The notes below the pieces were generated by a model, which was not told where the DNA came from, made no database searches, and saw only the letters and a program-made list of their open reading frames with translations. From an uncultured Oscillospiraceae bacterium (GTDB lineage: Bacteria; Bacillota; Clostridia; Oscillospirales; Acutalibacteraceae): 64,000 nt of DNA. The position numbers were made by a program, and so were the translations under genes. The DNA lies in assembly GCA_900544375.1 (NCBI GenBank), contig UQUZ01000001.1, positions 87,151-151,150 on the forward strand, in the 5' to 3' direction. Shown in pieces: positions 32,939-40,805 of this stretch (its first letter is position 1; each line of letters opens with the position of its first letter).

Positions 32939-32974
32939 GAATCAATTTATTTCATAGCTTGAGGAGGCCGGAAA

Positions 32975-34447
32975 ATGCTTCTGTTGAACCCGGAAGAGAA
33001 GTTTGTCAAAGAGGGCCTTACCTTTGATGATGTGCTGCTCATCCCAGCCCATTCGGATGTTCTGCCCAATCAGGTGGATGTATCAACGAAACTCACCAAG
33101 GATATCTCCCTGAACACCCCTCTGATGACCGCTGCGATGGATACTGTCACAGAGGCCCGTATGGCGATTGCGATTGCGCGCGAAGGCGGCATTGGCGTCA
33201 TCCACAAAAATATGGCGATCGAGCGCCAGGCACAAGAGGTAGATAAGGTGAAGCGCTCTGAGAACGGTGTAATTGTCAACCCGTTTTTTCTTTCACCCGA
33301 CCGTTTTGTTCATGAAGCGCTCGATTTGATGAGGCGGTATAAAATTTCAGGCGTGCCGATCTGCCGGGAGGGTAAGCTGGTCGGTATCCTGACGAACCGC
33401 GACCTGCGGTTTATGACGAACTTTAACGTTCGAATTGAGGATGTGATGACAAAAGAGAATCTTGTCACCTCCCATGTCGGGACAACCCTCATGCAAGCAA
33501 AGCAGATCCTTATGCAGCATAAAATTGAGAAGCTGCCTTTAATTGATGACGACGGTTATCTACGCGGTTTAATCACAATTAAGGATATTGAAAAGAGCGT
33601 GCAGTACCCCAACTCTGCGCGCGATAAGGGCGGAAGGCTCCTCTGCGCGGCGGCAATCGGCGCAACGGCGGATGTGCTGGAGCGCGCTGGCGCGTTGGTG
33701 GAGGCGCAGGTAGATGCGTTGGTGCTTGACTCCGCGCATGGTCACAGCGAGAATATTCTCAAGGCGGTCAGCAAGGTGAAGGCGGCATTCCCGCAGGTTT
33801 CCCTCATTGCGGGCAACGTGGCAACGGCGGAGGGCACCCGTGCGCTCATTGAGGCGGGTGCAGACGCGGTAAAAGTAGGCATTGGCCCCGGCTCGATCTG
33901 CACTACGCGCGTGGTCGCGGGCATCGGTGTGCCGCAGATCACGGCGGTTTATGATTCCGCCTGTGTGGCGGCAAAATACAACATTCCGATCATTGCGGAT
34001 GGCGGCATCAAATATTCCGGCGAGATCGTAAAGGCGCTTGCCGCCGGAGCGAATGCGGTGATGATGGGCTCGCTGGTGGCAGGGTGCGAGGAATCCCCCG
34101 GCGAGAGCGAGATTTATCAGGGCCGCCAGTTCAAGGTATACCGTGGAATGGGCAGCATCGGTGCGATGAACCAAGGCAGCAAGGATCGTTATTTCCAGCA
34201 GGATAACCGCAAGTTGGTGCCAGAGGGCGTGGAGGGCCGTGTGCCTTATAAGGGGTTGCTGTCTGAAACGGTGTTCCAGATGCTGGGGGGGCTGCGCGCG
34301 GGCATGGGCTATTGCGGCTGCAAAACCATTGGTGAGCTGCAAAGCAAGGCACAGTTTGTGCGCATCACGAGCGCCGGCTTGGTCGAAAGCCATCCGCATG
34401 ATGTGTTTATTACGAAAGAAGCACCCAATTATTCCGGAAACGCTTAA
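32975..34447 (+). CDS. guaB: Inosine-5'-monophosphate dehydrogenase
   Basis: Oxidises IMP to XMP, the committed step to GMP. 490 residues with the usual plan: N-terminal barrel part (GLTFDDVLLIPAHSDVLP), two CBS domains inserted at about 95-205 (GVPICREGKLVGILTNRDLR), then the rest of the barrel. The catalytic loop is GIGPGSICTTRVVAG with the active-site Cys, and the flap carries YRGMGS and GVEGRVPYKG. GAGGAGG precedes the ATG. A corrinoid-activator-type gene follows only 11 bases after the stop. Confidence 0.97.
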   Translation: MLLLNPEEKFVKEGLTFDDVLLIPAHSDVLPNQVDVSTKLTKDISLNTPLMTAAMDTVTEARMAIAIAREGGIGVIHKNMAIERQAQEVDKVKRSENGVIVNPFFLSPDRFVHEALDLMRRYKISGVPICREGKLVGILTNRDLRFMTNFNVRIEDVMTKENLVTSHVGTTLMQAKQILMQHKIEKLPLIDDDGYLRGLITIKDIEKSVQYPNSARDKGGRLLCAAAIGATADVLERAGALVEAQVDALVLDSAHGHSENILKAVSKVKAAFPQVSLIAGNVATAEGTRALIEAGADAVKVGIGPGSICTTRVVAGIGVPQITAVYDSACVAAKYNIPIIADGGIKYSGEIVKALAAGANAVMMGSLVAGCEESPGESEIYQGRQFKVYRGMGSIGAMNQGSKDRYFQQDNRKLVPEGVEGRVPYKGLLSETVFQMLGGLRAGMGYCGCKTIGELQSKAQFVRITSAGLVESHPHDVFITKEAPNYSGNA

Positions 34448-34458
34448 GAAGCGGCGAT

Positions 34459-36051
34459 ATGATGAATTTGCTTGTAACGATAGGGAAAAAACAGCATCAT
34501 TTATCCGTGAAACCCGGCACGCCATTGCCTGAGGCTTTGGCTCTGCTGGGTTTTCCAATTGCGCTTCCCTGCGGTGGAAAAGGCTCGTGCGGAAAATGCA
34601 GAGTCAAAGCGACAGGGCAATTATCACCCATTACTCCGGCGGAGCGGCGTTGCCTCTCGGCGGGGGAATTGCGCAATGGATTGCGCCTGCTATGTCAAAC
34701 GGCTGTGCTGGGGGAGGCCCGCATAGAGCTGCCGGAGGAAAGTGCGGAGATCGTGGTGGAGGGCGTTTCCGCTATGCCGCAAAACAGGCCGATAGATGGG
34801 AAGGCGCTTTGTGCTGCTTTGGATATAGGGACGACAACCGTTGCGGCCCGGCTCTATGTGGCAGAGGAGTTGGAGAGCAGCCCGATCGCGTCTGCTGGGC
34901 GGCGAAATCCGCAGGCGGCATTCGGCGCAGACGTTCTCTCCCGCATGGAGAGGGCACAGGCAGGGGATGCACCCGCCCTGCGGGGATGCATCATCGATTG
35001 CTTGGATGATCTGCTCACAGAGCTTATGCAAATGGCGCAGGCACGCCCCGCCCAGATTAGGGAATTGGTCATTACGGGGAATACAGCGATGCTCTATCTC
35101 CTCACCGGGCGGGATACCGCCTGCCTTTCTAAAGCTCCTTTTTTGCCGGAGCATCTTTTTGGGGACGAAATCACTGCCGAAGCCTTGGGGCTGCATGCAG
35201 TTAAGGCCAGCCGCGTTTATCTGCCGCACTGTGCCTCTGCTTTTATTGGGGCTGATTGCCTGTGCGCCATGCTTGCTTGTGGGATGACCGAAGCGGAGGC
35301 CCCCTGTGCATTGCTCGACCTTGGCACAAATGGGGAGCTTGCTGTTTTCAATGGCACTGAGCTTTGGTGTGCATCCACCGCCGCAGGGCCGGCCTTTGAG
35401 GGTGCGGGGCTTACCATGGGGATGCCAGCAGTGCCGGGCGCAATCAACCATGTGGAGCGAAAGGGCTTTCGAATTGGCTGCACAGCTATAGGCGGTGTGC
35501 CGGCGAAGGGGATCTGTGGCTCCGGGCTGATCGACGCGGCGGCGGTCTTGCGGCAGAGCGGCGTTTTGGATGCGGAGGGCTCCCTTCAGCGGGAAGGGCA
35601 TCCTTTTCGAGCGATGGTGTGCGAAATCGGCGGCGCGCCCGCCGTGCGCTTCGCGGGCACAGGCGTTTTGCTCACACAGGCGGATATCCGCGCGTTGCAG
35701 GTGGCGAAAGCCGCCGTCTGCGCGGGCCTACAAATGCTGCTCGATCGTGCTGAAATCCGGCCGGAAAAGTTGGAAAAGCTTTTTTTGGCAGGCGGTTTTG
35801 GGCGATTTATCAGGCTTGAAAGTGCGGCGCAGATCGGCCTGTTTCCCCCCGCTTTATTGGGAAGGACCGCTGCCATCGGCAACGCGGCGTTAGATGGGGC
35901 GGGCCTGCTCGCCCTGCGGCCAGCCCGGAGGGAACGGCTCCTCTCCCTTGTAGGCAGGATTCACACCGTTTCCCTCGCGGAGGAGCCTGCGTTTGAACAG
36001 GCTTATTTGGAGGGGATGCGCTTTCCGAATGAAAATTATATGGGCCGGTAA
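34459..36051 (+). CDS. 2Fe-2S ferredoxin/ASKHA-ATPase fusion (RACo-like corrinoid activation protein)
   Basis: 530 residues. N-terminal plant-type ferredoxin domain with Cys38, Cys44, Cys47 (CGGKGSCGKC) and Cys79 as cluster ligands; a linker; then an actin-like ATPase domain (DUF4445/RACo C-terminal type) with ALDIGTTTVAARLY, LVITGNTAMLYLLTG, ALLDLGTNGELAVF, GPAFEGAGLTMGMPAVPGAI, KGICGSGLIDAAA and FLAGGFGRFI. Characterised relatives reduce inactive Co(II) corrinoid proteins of methyltransferase systems using ATP. No corrinoid protein or methyltransferase lies in this window, so the partner is elsewhere. Weak ribosome site; 11 bases behind guaB, probably cotranscribed. Confidence 0.88.
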   Translation: MMNLLVTIGKKQHHLSVKPGTPLPEALALLGFPIALPCGGKGSCGKCRVKATGQLSPITPAERRCLSAGELRNGLRLLCQTAVLGEARIELPEESAEIVVEGVSAMPQNRPIDGKALCAALDIGTTTVAARLYVAEELESSPIASAGRRNPQAAFGADVLSRMERAQAGDAPALRGCIIDCLDDLLTELMQMAQARPAQIRELVITGNTAMLYLLTGRDTACLSKAPFLPEHLFGDEITAEALGLHAVKASRVYLPHCASAFIGADCLCAMLACGMTEAEAPCALLDLGTNGELAVFNGTELWCASTAAGPAFEGAGLTMGMPAVPGAINHVERKGFRIGCTAIGGVPAKGICGSGLIDAAAVLRQSGVLDAEGSLQREGHPFRAMVCEIGGAPAVRFAGTGVLLTQADIRALQVAKAAVCAGLQMLLDRAEIRPEKLEKLFLAGGFGRFIRLESAAQIGLFPPALLGRTAAIGNAALDGAGLLALRPARRERLLSLVGRIHTVSLAEEPAFEQAYLEGMRFPNENYMGR

Positions 36052-36191
36052 ATAAAGAAAGGTATTTTACCTACACCGCCGCATATGGTAGGATAGATGC
36101 ATAGCGCTCCAATTTTGTGTCGGTATGGGTTCCTTTTGTTTTTGATATACGATAAAAGCCCGATAAACTGCTTCATGGAGGAGGCGCCCCA

Positions 36192-36758
36192 ATGAATGTG
36201 TATGATTTTGACAATACGATTTACCGTGGTGAAAGTGCTGTAGATTTATTTTGGTATTATTTAAAACAGGATAAATCGCTGCTGCGCTATGTGCCGGAGG
36301 TAGCGGCGGCTTTGGTGCGGTATAAGCGCGGAAAAATCACCATTGAGGAGGCCTTATCCGTTTATGGCGCGCGCGTGGCCGATTACTTTTTGACGATCCC
36401 GGATTTTGAAGCTGATTTAAAAACTTTTTGGGATACCCATATGAAGAATATCAAGCCCTTTTATGCTCGCCAGCACCGTCCGGATGATGTGATTCTTTCC
36501 GCCTCCCCGGAGCGTGTTTTGGAGGAGGCTTGCCGCCGCCTTGGAATTGCGCATTGGATAGGGACCCAGTTCGATGAGCAAACGGGCACGATAACACGCC
36601 TGTGCTTTCGAGAAAATAAGGTGAGCAGCTTTCTGGAGCGGTTCCCACATGCAAAGATTGAGCAGTTTTATACGGATTCCTTTAACGATCAGCCGATGAT
36701 CGACCTGGCGGAGCACGCCTTCCTTGTCAAAGGCGACCGAATCAGACAATTGAAATAG
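36192..36758 (+). CDS. HAD-superfamily phosphatase (subfamily IB-like)
   Basis: 188 residues. HAD motif I is MNVYDFDNTIYRGES (Asp5 nucleophile, Asp7 acid/base) at the very N-terminus. A helical C1-type cap follows (about 15-90), motif II is VILSASPERVLEE (Ser), and motif IV is FYTDSFNDQPMIDLAEHAFLV. This is the IB group that includes phosphoserine phosphatase and lipid-phosphate phosphatases. No membrane helix. Substrate cannot be told. GGAGGAGG precedes the ATG. The long stem at 36799 ends it. Confidence 0.85.
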   Translation: MNVYDFDNTIYRGESAVDLFWYYLKQDKSLLRYVPEVAAALVRYKRGKITIEEALSVYGARVADYFLTIPDFEADLKTFWDTHMKNIKPFYARQHRPDDVILSASPERVLEEACRRLGIAHWIGTQFDEQTGTITRLCFRENKVSSFLERFPHAKIEQFYTDSFNDQPMIDLAEHAFLVKGDRIRQLK

Positions 36759-36798
36759 GGGTTAATCCATAAAAGCTTTGCCTGATTCTCTATAAGAA

Positions 36799-36839
36799 AA
36801 GAGCCGCTGCAAAATGATTTGCATTTTGCAGCGGCTCTT
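36799..36839. terminator. Bidirectional terminator between convergent genes
   Basis: Perfect 18-bp stem (36799-36816 with 36822-36839), 5-base loop; on the minus strand followed by TTTTCTTA. Confidence 0.85.
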
Positions 36840-36871
36840 ATTGATATAAAAAGGTGATCAAAAAGAAGGAT

Positions 36872-38929
36872 TTACTGAAAAAGGCCGCGGAACCATTCTA
36901 TGATTGTTTGAAAGAAACGCACGATCCTAGCAAAAAATTCTACGATGGAATTCGGGGCATCTTCTTCTACTTCCGTGATCCGCCAGACCTGCGCGCCATA
37001 GAAGGGATTTGCCGTGCCGATATAGAGGCCATCTTCATTTGCAACGAGGGTACGGCCGCCGAAGTTGAATTTATCATGGAACCCATTCAAAGTAAGCTCT
37101 GTATAGTTTTCGCCATCCTTCGTGACATACAGGTCAAAGCCGGGCTCGTTTTTGAGCAGCTTATTGGAAATGCTGAAATACATCCGCAGTCCGTCCAGAT
37201 CAAAGGCGGCAGCCAGAGATTTGAGCGCATCCAAAATACCTGAGAGGGAGGCGCCGCGTGCCGCGGAGGCCGGGAGGGCGGAGAATGTTTTTGCCGCGTT
37301 GGAAAGCGGGGAGACGAGCGTTTCGACAAGAGCGATCAGCTTCTGCACATTTTCCGGCGTAGCCTGTTTGTCGAGCAGGCTCGCAATCTGGGACTGCGCT
37401 GCGGTCAGCGCTGTGGTTAGCGCGCTTGCCTCTTTGCTTACGGATGAGCCGGTGAGAGATTGAAGCAGCTTGACGATATAGTTGATTTGCTGCATGAATT
37501 CAGCCTTATCCATGCGGAGCAAATCTCCGTTGGTCAGCTTCGTCACATATTTATAAAGCGAGGAGGCATCGAAGGAGCTGACGAAAAGCTGATCGTTATA
37601 AACGCCATAGCGCCAGAAATATTCGTTTGTGGTTCCCTCGAAGGCTTGATTGATTTGATCAACTGCTGTAATTTTACCGTTTTGGTCCATACAGTACATC
37701 TTCTGAGGCGCATTCAGCGAATCATACATGGGCTTCAAAAAATCCTTCAGGGCCGGCGCATTTTCTCCACCTGCGATCATTTGAAGCAGACCCTGCACGG
37801 CGACCAGCTCCGCACGCAGCGCATAGTCAAACGTGCCGAAATACAGCTTATCCTGAAAGACGACCGGCGTAGCCGCGCTGGCAATCAGGCCTGGGGTTGC
37901 GCCATCTTCAGTATTATAGCCTTCTGCCGTGGGCGCCATGCCCATATGGTATTGGCTGTTTTTGCCGATCACTTCCTGCCAGGTCCATCCATACTGATTG
38001 GCGTTTTCCCCAGCCGAAGCCTCATGCCCCTTGAATAGGACAAAGCCGTTGGAGGTGGCGAGGAACACATACATGTCGCCCTGGTAGGGGATCAGATCCC
38101 ATACCGTGCCGCCCTCGCCTTGGTAAAGCGTATCGTCAGCATAGTCGATAAAATCGTTAAAGTCCGCAACGCGCTGCCAATCGGAATCATCCTTCGGATT
38201 TTTTTCCAAAATGGCGATCTTATTGTATTTTCCCGCCGTTTCGTCCGGAATCCGGTTGTCGAGACCACCGAAATACAATTTGTCGTTGTAGACTGTGCCT
38301 GCGCGGAAGCTAGAATTTCCGCCGCCGCTGTAAACGATCTCCGCGTTGTCGTTTTCATCCACCTTAACGATGCGCGTGCCGCTTGAACTGCTCATAGAGC
38401 CGAAATAAAGCTCATTATGGTGTTTTACCACCATGCGGTAAGCACTGTCTGTGCCGAGAGGGGCCTCATAGATTACCTTTGTTTCACTGGTAGTAGGGTT
38501 TACGCGAATGATCATCGGTCTGCTTTCCTGTGCGGAAAAGGCTGGCACCTCGCCATTGGTGATTACGTTTACAATATCCCAAACCTGATCGTAGGTAAGG
38601 CCGGCCTGCGTCATTGCCTGTGCGAACTGCGCGATCATGCCGCCGAGGATATTCCGGTTGGTGCCGATATAGAGGAATCCGTCGCGCTCTGTCATAGCCC
38701 AGGCGTAGCAGTTGTTGCGGTCTCCACCCTGGATGATGCCGTCCACGTCGCCCTCGCCCTTGGTGGGGTTGGTGATTTTTTCAATTTTGTAACCATTGGA
38801 GTAGATGATATTGGCCTCTTCTGAGCTGGCGGTTGCGCCCACACCCAGAGAGAGCAATAAAATGATTACGCTCAACAAAACTGCGAGCGCCCGGTAGGCG
38901 GTAGAGTGTTGTTTTTTTCCTTTTTGCAA
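36872..38929 (-). CDS. Secreted propeller-like protein with helical insertion and amphipathic C-terminal tail
   Basis: 685 residues. Signal peptide (basic start, hydrophobic 14-30, cleavage near ATA at about 34). The body is made of repeated strand blocks of the form (D/N)(D/G)xLY(F/I)G: GFLYIGTNR, NELYFGSMSSSSG, DKLYFGGLDN, GDMYVFLATSNG, DKLYFGTFDYA, DQLFVSSFDASS, DGLYIGTANPFYGAQVW. This points to a beta-propeller of about seven blades. A helical insertion of about 110 residues rich in Leu/Ala/Ser lies before the last blade. The last 24 residues (SIVEFFARIVRFFQTIIEWF, then RGLFQ) form an aromatic amphipathic helix. No enzyme motif seen. Monocistronic. Confidence 0.75.
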   Translation of the reverse strand: MQKGKKQHSTAYRALAVLLSVIILLLSLGVGATASSEEANIIYSNGYKIEKITNPTKGEGDVDGIIQGGDRNNCYAWAMTERDGFLYIGTNRNILGGMIAQFAQAMTQAGLTYDQVWDIVNVITNGEVPAFSAQESRPMIIRVNPTTSETKVIYEAPLGTDSAYRMVVKHHNELYFGSMSSSSGTRIVKVDENDNAEIVYSGGGNSSFRAGTVYNDKLYFGGLDNRIPDETAGKYNKIAILEKNPKDDSDWQRVADFNDFIDYADDTLYQGEGGTVWDLIPYQGDMYVFLATSNGFVLFKGHEASAGENANQYGWTWQEVIGKNSQYHMGMAPTAEGYNTEDGATPGLIASAATPVVFQDKLYFGTFDYALRAELVAVQGLLQMIAGGENAPALKDFLKPMYDSLNAPQKMYCMDQNGKITAVDQINQAFEGTTNEYFWRYGVYNDQLFVSSFDASSLYKYVTKLTNGDLLRMDKAEFMQQINYIVKLLQSLTGSSVSKEASALTTALTAAQSQIASLLDKQATPENVQKLIALVETLVSPLSNAAKTFSALPASAARGASLSGILDALKSLAAAFDLDGLRMYFSISNKLLKNEPGFDLYVTKDGENYTELTLNGFHDKFNFGGRTLVANEDGLYIGTANPFYGAQVWRITEVEEDAPNSIVEFFARIVRFFQTIIEWFRGLFQ

Positions 38930-39108
38930 AATATTTCCTCCTCTTTTTCATCGAATCCGGCTTCTGAATGACCGCATGGCTTCCCTAATCCAGTATCAGA
39001 ACCGTTCCATCGCCAACATACAACGATGCGTCGTTTTTGTCAAGGCAATAGTAATAATATGTGTTGATTAAAATCGGGAAAAATTATAAACATTTTATAA
39101 AATAAGAT

Positions 39109-39180
39109 AGCCGGTGATCGCCTGCTCTCATAAGCGTTGCCTATCTCTTTGTTCTGTGAGGTTGCGGCAGGATTTGTATC
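39109..39180 (+). repeat. Diverged intergenic direct repeat, copy A
   Basis: TAGCCGGTGATCGCCTGCTC onward aligns over about 70 bases with copy B at 39390. On the minus strand both copies read NAYESRR(S/L)PA, so they may be remnants of one short coding element. Confidence 0.55.
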
Positions 39181-39268
39181 GAAAAGAGCCTACGGTTGAT
39201 GCAGAGACCATCGTAGCGTTTGATTCCTATGTAAACACGCGTGAATTCACTATGCAATTCCCCTGACC

Positions 39269-39295
39269 TGCGGGCGAACACAGTTGCTCCTACGC
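39269..39295 (+). repeat. Palindromic interspersed repeat, degraded copy 4
   Basis: CTGCGGGCGAACACAGTT then GCTCCTACG: matches copies 2 and 3 (20815, 20946) but its right arm has lost the CGCC, so the palindrome is broken. Confidence 0.65.
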
Positions 39296-39389
39296 CGTCA
39301 TAGAAAATAGTCGCTGGCCAAGTGTGTGCGGCAAGCTGGTTGTATTTCTTTAATCCCGTGGGGCCAATTGGATTTGCTTCGTAATAAAA

Positions 39390-39460
39390 ACAGCCGGTAA
39401 CCGTCTGCTTTCATAGGCATTGTGTATCTTTTTGATCCATGCAATGAGGGCAGGTTCTGT
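39390..39460 (+). repeat. Diverged intergenic direct repeat, copy B
   Basis: CAGCCGGTAACCGTCTGCTT onward, the partner of copy A, 281 bases away. Confidence 0.55.
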
Positions 39461-39587
39461 TTTGTTACTCCGCTTCGCTCCGTAATAAAAAATCAAACAT
39501 GGAAGGGTCATAAAAAAACAGCTCAGCGCCATCCAAAGTTTTGGCTACTGGGCTGTTTGGGCGGTTGAAGCGTAAAAATTTTATGGG

Positions 39588-40385
39588 TTAAGCATTTGCG
39601 CCGGTCGAAGTTTCTGGGTGCGGCCAGGTAAAATGGAACTCTGTTTGAATTTCTAGGATACAGCTAAAATCAATTTGACCAGCAGATGCAAGCTTGCCAA
39701 CGCCAGTGACCTGTGCGTCAAGATGCATCCGCTTATGATACACCAGCTTTTGGATTTCATCGTTTGCGCGGTCAATCTCACATTCAATGGAGGAGCCGGT
39801 GAATAAAACGTGATACTCCCCAAGCTGCATATAATCTTTCGCTTTTTGGAACTCTTCCTCAATTGCAGTGCGGTCTTCCATATCAAACGCTTTGCCATGT
39901 CGGCTTGTCAAAGGCGCAGGCTCTTTTTCATCTCGAAAGAATATTGTAATTTTATAAAGGTCATCTTCCTGCACACACATCGCGTAACGGATGTCGGAAG
40001 GGGTTAATTGGCTCGCCCACTCCTGGCCGGAAACAGGCAGCACCTCTGAGAGCTTTGTATCTTTTGAGGAGAGACTTGTTTGATTGAGCATGAGCTGTTG
40101 CAGCGTGGGAGCGAGGTTGGCAAGCGTTTGGTTGCTGGTTTCCACCTCAGAAACTTTTGGCTCCTTGGTCATCGTAAATTCAGGATTGCTTTGTTTGGCA
40201 CTGTTGACCAGGCGGTTAAAATAGGCAAGCACCTCCGCGTTGGCTTCCGGCTTTTTGGTTTTGCTGACAATGGGTGGCTCGGTGGTGTTTTCCTCCTCTG
40301 ACTGCTGGCTGCTGCACGCGGCGAGGGAGCATACGAGCGCTAGGGCGGCGAGCAACGCAATCAGTTTACGAACGGCTTGATTCAT
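39588..40385 (-). CDS. Lipoprotein of unknown function
   Basis: 265 residues from the ATG at 40385 (AAAGGGG 4 bases upstream). Lipoprotein signal: MNQAVRKLIALLAALALVCS, lipobox LAAC with acylated Cys24, then a Ser/Glu/Thr-rich linker. The mature domain (about 50-265) is mixed alpha/beta with no motif that I can name; EVLAYFNRLVNSAKQ resembles the start of several clostridial extracytoplasmic domains, and the middle has DIRYAMCVQEDDLYKITIFF. Downstream of the repeat region and alone in its transcript. No neighbour explains it. Confidence 0.75.
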   Translation of the reverse strand: MNQAVRKLIALLAALALVCSLAACSSQQSEEENTTEPPIVSKTKKPEANAEVLAYFNRLVNSAKQSNPEFTMTKEPKVSEVETSNQTLANLAPTLQQLMLNQTSLSSKDTKLSEVLPVSGQEWASQLTPSDIRYAMCVQEDDLYKITIFFRDEKEPAPLTSRHGKAFDMEDRTAIEEEFQKAKDYMQLGEYHVLFTGSSIECEIDRANDEIQKLVYHKRMHLDAQVTGVGKLASAGQIDFSCILEIQTEFHFTWPHPETSTGANA

Positions 40386-40761
40386 TTTTTCCCCTTTCCT
40401 CTGTGAGCGCCTTGTTTGATGTGGAGGCATGTGTCACAGAAATAACGATGTGATTCGAAGTGATTATATCATATTTCACGATCTTTTCACAATATCAATT
40501 TATGAAAAAAGCGTTTCTGAATTTTTGTATTTAAAAAGCCATGGGGAGCAGAAACGGCCCGCGTCATTTCTGACGACGAGCCGTTTCCGTATATAAGGGG
40601 GTAAAAGAAGATGGCAAATAAACAAACGAATGGCGGTAACATCCGCAGTTCGGATAAAGACATCCCTCTGTCCGAACAGTGTACCCCGCTTTATGGCAGG
40701 ATGCATCTCTCTGTTTTGTGCGGTTGCGGTAAGCTGTGTTTCGCAATCATAATTGAACTAC
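40386..40761. other. Intergenic region with a GC-rich hairpin
   Basis: A two-part stem, GAAACGGC/GCCGTTTC (40551-40558 with 40580-40587) enclosing CGTCA-TTTC-TGACG, with TTTTT about 15 bases further on the minus strand. It may end the aldolase transcript. A short + frame follows it (next entry). Confidence 0.5.
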
Positions 40762-40805
40762 TTATTTTTTTTCCGCCTGTTTGGAATACTTTGTTTTATA
40801 GATAA
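40611..40805 (+). CDS. Possible small membrane peptide (doubtful)
   Basis: 64 codons with a good AAGGGGG site 12 bases before ATG. A polar, Asn/Ser/Asp-rich first half is followed by a Cys pair (CGCGKLC) and a hydrophobic stretch (FAIIIELLIFFPPVW) that could span a membrane. Against it: no promoter seen, its last 44 bases overlap the 3' end of the convergent aldolase gene, and I know no relative. Listed because the ribosome site is better than chance. Confidence 0.25.
   Translation: MANKQTNGGNIRSSDKDIPLSEQCTPLYGRMHLSVLCGCGKLCFAIIIELLIFFPPVWNTLFYR

Larger units (their letters stand above)
32559..32974. other. Intergenic region before guaB
   Basis: About 415 bases: the EF-G-like terminator, then 230 AT-richer bases with repeated TGTGGAAA/GGTGGAAAA and TTATCCACG words but no gene that I accept, then the guaB promoter. 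No purine riboswitch was recognised. Confidence 0.45.
38930..39587. other. 658-base intergenic region with two repeat types
   Basis: Contains a diverged direct repeat (39109-39180 and 39390-39460) and a degraded copy of the palindromic repeat (39269-39295), all listed. A 60-codon minus frame at 39350-39532 covers one direct-repeat copy; it has no ribosome site and I regard it as part of the repeat. No other gene seen. Confidence 0.5.

Noticed and set aside
39350..39532. 60-codon minus-strand frame
   Set aside because: Contains one copy of the diverged direct repeat and no ribosome site; more likely a repeat remnant than a gene.
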